Shown here in pieces: positions 61,067 to 64,000 of a stretch of 64,000 bases of DNA (position 1 is its first letter; every line of letters starts with the position of its first letter). Under the pieces are notes generated by a model that worked only from the letters and a program-made list of their open reading frames with translations, had not been told where the DNA came from and did no database searches. The DNA lies in assembly GCA_958496175.1 (NCBI GenBank), contig OY292280.1:16740001-16804000 (forward strand). The letters run 5' to 3'. This DNA comes from Sisyra terminalis. Taxonomy: Eukaryota > Arthropoda > Insecta > Neuroptera > Sisyridae. The position numbers and the translations under genes were made by a program.

Positions 61067-64000
61067 TAGACAACTAAATTAAAATTTTATAAATAATATG
61101 TCAATATTCTGTCTTACTTTTGTTTAAAATAACTCCTATTCAACCGTCATTGTTCAGCTAGTGAAGTCTATATATTTTTTTTTCGCTATATTTTACATTT
61201 GGGAGGCAAAATCTGAAAAATTTTGTTTACAATTGATTAATTGGTATGTTTTATAGACAACTAAAATAAAAATTAATAAATCTTATGTCAATATTCTGTC
61301 TTACTTTTGTTTAAAATAACTCCTATTCAACCATCATTGTTCAAATAATGAAGTCTATATATTTTTTTTCGCTATATTTTCCATTTGGGGGGCAAAATCT
61401 GAAATATTTTGTTTACAATTGATTAATTGGTATGTTTTATAGACAACTAAAATAAAAATTTATAAATCCTATGTCAATATTCAGTCCTACTTTAGTTTAA
61501 AATAACTCCTATTCAACCGTCATTGTTCAGCTAGTGAAGCCTATATATTTTTTTTTCGCTATATTTTACATTTGGGAGGCAAAATCTGAAAAATTTTGTT
61601 TACAATTGATTAATTGGTATGTTTTATAGACAACTAAAATAAAATTTTATTAATCTTATGTCAATATTCTGCCTTACTTTTGTTTAAAATAACTCCTATT
61701 CAACCATCATTGTTCAAATAGTGAAGTCTATATATTTTTTTTTCGCTATATTTTCCATTTGGGAGGCAAAATCTGAAAAATTTTGTTTACAATTGATTAA
61801 TTGGTATGTTTTATAGTCAACTAAAATAAAAATTAATAAATCTTATGTCAATATTCTGTCTTACTTTTGTTTAAAATAACTCCTATTCAACCATCATTGT
61901 TCAAATAGTGAAGTCTATATATTTTTTTTTCGCTATATTTTCCATTTGGGAGGCAAAATCTGAAAAATTTTGTTTACAATTGATTAATTGGTATGTTTTA
62001 TAGTCAACTAAAATAAAAATTAATAAATCTTATGTCAATATTCTGTCTTACTTTTGTTTAAAATAACTCCTATTCAACCATCATTGTTCAAATAATGAAG
62101 TCTATATATTTTTTTTTCGCTATATTTTCCATTTGGGAGGCAAAATCTGAAATATTTTGTTTACAATTGATTAATTGGTATGTTTTATAGACAACTAAAA
62201 TAAAAATTTATAAATCTTATGTCACTATTCTGTCTTACTTTTGTTTAAAATAACTCCTATTCAACCGTCATTGTTCAGCTAGTGAAGTCTATATATTTTT
62301 TTTTCGCTATATTTTACATTTGGGAGGCAAAATCTGAAAAATTTTGTTTACAATTGATTAATTGGTATGTTTTATAGCCAACTAAAATAAAACTTTATAA
62401 ATCTTATGTCAATATTCTGTCTTACTTTTGTTTAAAATAACTCCTATTCAACCGTCATTGTTCAGCTAGGAAAGTCTATTTATATTTTTATTTTTGCTAT
62501 ATTTTACATTTAGGAGACAAAATTTGAAAAATATTGATTTTACCTGATTATTTGGTACGTTTTATAAACAACTAAAATAAAAATTAATAAATCCTATGTC
62601 AATATTCTGTCCTACTTTAGTTTAAAATAACTCCTATTCAACCGTCATTGTTCAGCTAGTGAAGTCTATATATTTTTTTTTCGCTATATTTTACATTTGG
62701 GAGGCAAAATCTGAAAAATTTTGTTTACAATTGATTTATTGGTATGTTTTATAGACAACTAAAATAAAATTTTATAAATCTTATGTCAATATTCTGTCTT
62801 ACTTTTGTTTAAAATAACTCCTATTCAACCATCATTGTTCAAATAGTGAAGTCTATATATTTTTTTTTCGCTATATTTTCCATTTGGGAGGCAAAATCTG
62901 AAATATTTTGTTTACAATTTATTAATTGGTATGTTTTATAGACAACTTAAATAAAAATTTATAAATCTTATGTCACTATTCTGTCTTACTTTTGTTTAAA
63001 ATAACTCCTATTCAACCATCATTGTTCAAATAGTGAAGTCTATATATTTTTTTTCGCTATATTTTCCATTTGGGAGGCAAAATCTGAAAAATTTTGTTTT
63101 CAATTGATTAATTGGTATGTTTTATAGCCAACTAAAATAAAATTTTATAAATCTTATGTCAATATTCTGTCTTACTTTTGTTTAAAATAATTCCTATTCA
63201 ACCGTCATTGTTCAGCTAGGAAAGTCTATATATATTTTTATTTTTGCTATATTTTACATTAAGGAGACAAAATTTGAAAAATATTGACTATACCTGATTA
63301 TTTGGTATGTTTTATAAACAACTATAATAAAAATTAATAAATCCTATGTCAATATTCTGTCCTACTTTAGTTTAAAATAACTCCTATTCAACCGTCATTG
63401 TTCAGCTAGTGAAGTCTATATTTTTTTTTCGCTATATTTTACATTTGGGAGGCAAAATCTGAAAAATTTTGTTTACAATTGATTAATTGGTATGTTTTAT
63501 AGACAACTTAAATAAAATTTTATAAATCCTATGTCAATATTCAGTCCTACTTTAGTTTAAAATAACTCCTATTCAACCGTCATTGTTCAGCTAGTGAAGT
63601 CTATATATTTTTTTTCGCTATATTTTACATTTGGGAGGCAAAATCTGAAAAATTTTGTTTACAATTGATTGATTGGTATGTTTTATAGACAACTAAAATA
63701 AAATTTTATAAATCTTATGTCAATATTCTGTCTTACTTTTGTTTAAAATAACTCCTATTCAACCATCATTGTTCAAATAGTGAAGTCAATATATATTTTT
63801 ATTTTTGCTGTATTTTACATTTGGGAGACAAAATTTGAAAAATATTGACTATAACTGATTATTTGGTATGTTTTATAGACAATTAAAATAAAAATTTATA
63901 AATCCTATGTCAATATTCTGTCCTACTTTAGTTTAAAATAACTCCTATTCAACCATCATTGTTCAAATAGTGAAGTCTATAAATATTTTTTTCGCTATAT
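61067..64000 (+). repeat. Mosaic right end of the visible array
   Basis: A patchwork of blocks seen elsewhere. 61070-61980 resembles 57680-58785 minus one monomer. About 62000-62500 resembles 41710-42200 and 36460-36950 (TAGTCAACTAAAAT, then the TGTCACTATTCTG variant). About 62900-63200 resembles 49370-49680 (CAATTTATTAATTGG, ACTTAAATAA). The array shows no sign of ending at 64000. Confidence 0.65.

Larger units (their letters stand above)
20083..64000 (+). repeat. 187-bp satellite array, about 44 kb, runs off the window
   Basis: Head-to-tail monomers fill the rest of the window. The landmark ACTCCTATTC falls at 20231, 20421, 20608, 20794 and 20981, giving spacings of 190, 187, 186 and 187. 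About 230-235 copies are present. A typical monomer reads TTCGCTATATTTTACATTTG, GGAGGCAAAATCTGAAAAAT, TTTGTTTACAATTGATTAAT, TGGTATGTTTTATAGACAAC, a TAAAATAAAAATTTATAAAT block, CTTATGTCAATATTCTGTCT, TACTTTTGTTTAAAATAACT, CCTATTCAACC then (G/A)TCATTGTTCA and GTGAAGTCTATATA plus a T-run. Every copy I read is in the same orientation. No transposon, gene or inversion interrupts it, and stops close all frames within about 60 codons. The first monomers at the left edge are the most atypical. Monomer neighbours differ at scattered sites, but distant copies can be identical, which indicates higher-order structure. Confidence 0.97.

Noticed and set aside
20083..64000. CRISPR array
   Set aside because: Units are about 187 bp and similar along their full length; there are no unique spacers, and the genome is eukaryotic.
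20083..64000. CENP-B box within the satellite
   Set aside because: I saw no match to the YTTCGTTGGAARCGGGA core in the monomers; centromere identity therefore has no direct support.

Overview
The window is AT-rich nuclear eukaryotic DNA, most likely from an insect. Three things point that way: GT-AG exons separated by multi-kilobase introns, tRNA-derived SINEs, hAT-like and Jockey-like transposon debris, and a long tandem satellite. No bacterial operon, rRNA or intact tRNA gene is visible, and the species cannot be named from sequence alone.

The one real gene I can support lies on the + strand. Three phase-compatible coding exons (2976-3096, 10268-10411, 18748-18948) read through as one protein: the cysteine-rich extracellular stalk and first transmembrane helix of a class C orphan receptor resembling GPR158/GPR179. 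The 5' part (signal peptide, ligand-binding-like ectodomain) lies upstream of the window. TM2-TM7 and the tail must lie beyond base 64000 if the gene is intact.

From 1 to 20082 the DNA is mostly intron and repeat debris. It holds five tRNA-type SINE copies or fragments; a repeated module that has sprouted GACA/AAAC microsatellites (1803-2777); a 3.1-kb element with roughly 0.5-kb inverted arms (3284-6402); a 637-bp hAT-like MITE with CCGAAAC-rich ends (7674-8310); a long foldback hairpin (9269-9514) next to a 210-bp tandem pair (9540-9955); and a dead non-LTR reverse-transcriptase fragment (14644-15010). Two open frames of unknown meaning (12714-13034 and 18375-18683, both minus strand) are also present.

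From about 20083 to the window end (about 44 kb) everything is one head-to-tail satellite with a monomer of about 187 bp, roughly 230-235 copies. I saw no insertion, inversion or gene in it. The array has at least three monomer types and nested higher-order repeats: multiples of a 5-mer (about 935 bp) near its left edge, a 21-mer (3932 bp) with a later 7-mer (1310 bp) duplication at 35-44 kb, and two adjacent 31-mer copies (5836 bp each) at 49.4-61.1 kb. The satellite starts about 1.1 kb after the 5' splice site of the TM1 exon. Taken at face value it therefore sits inside an intron of the receptor gene, which is the most striking feature of the window.
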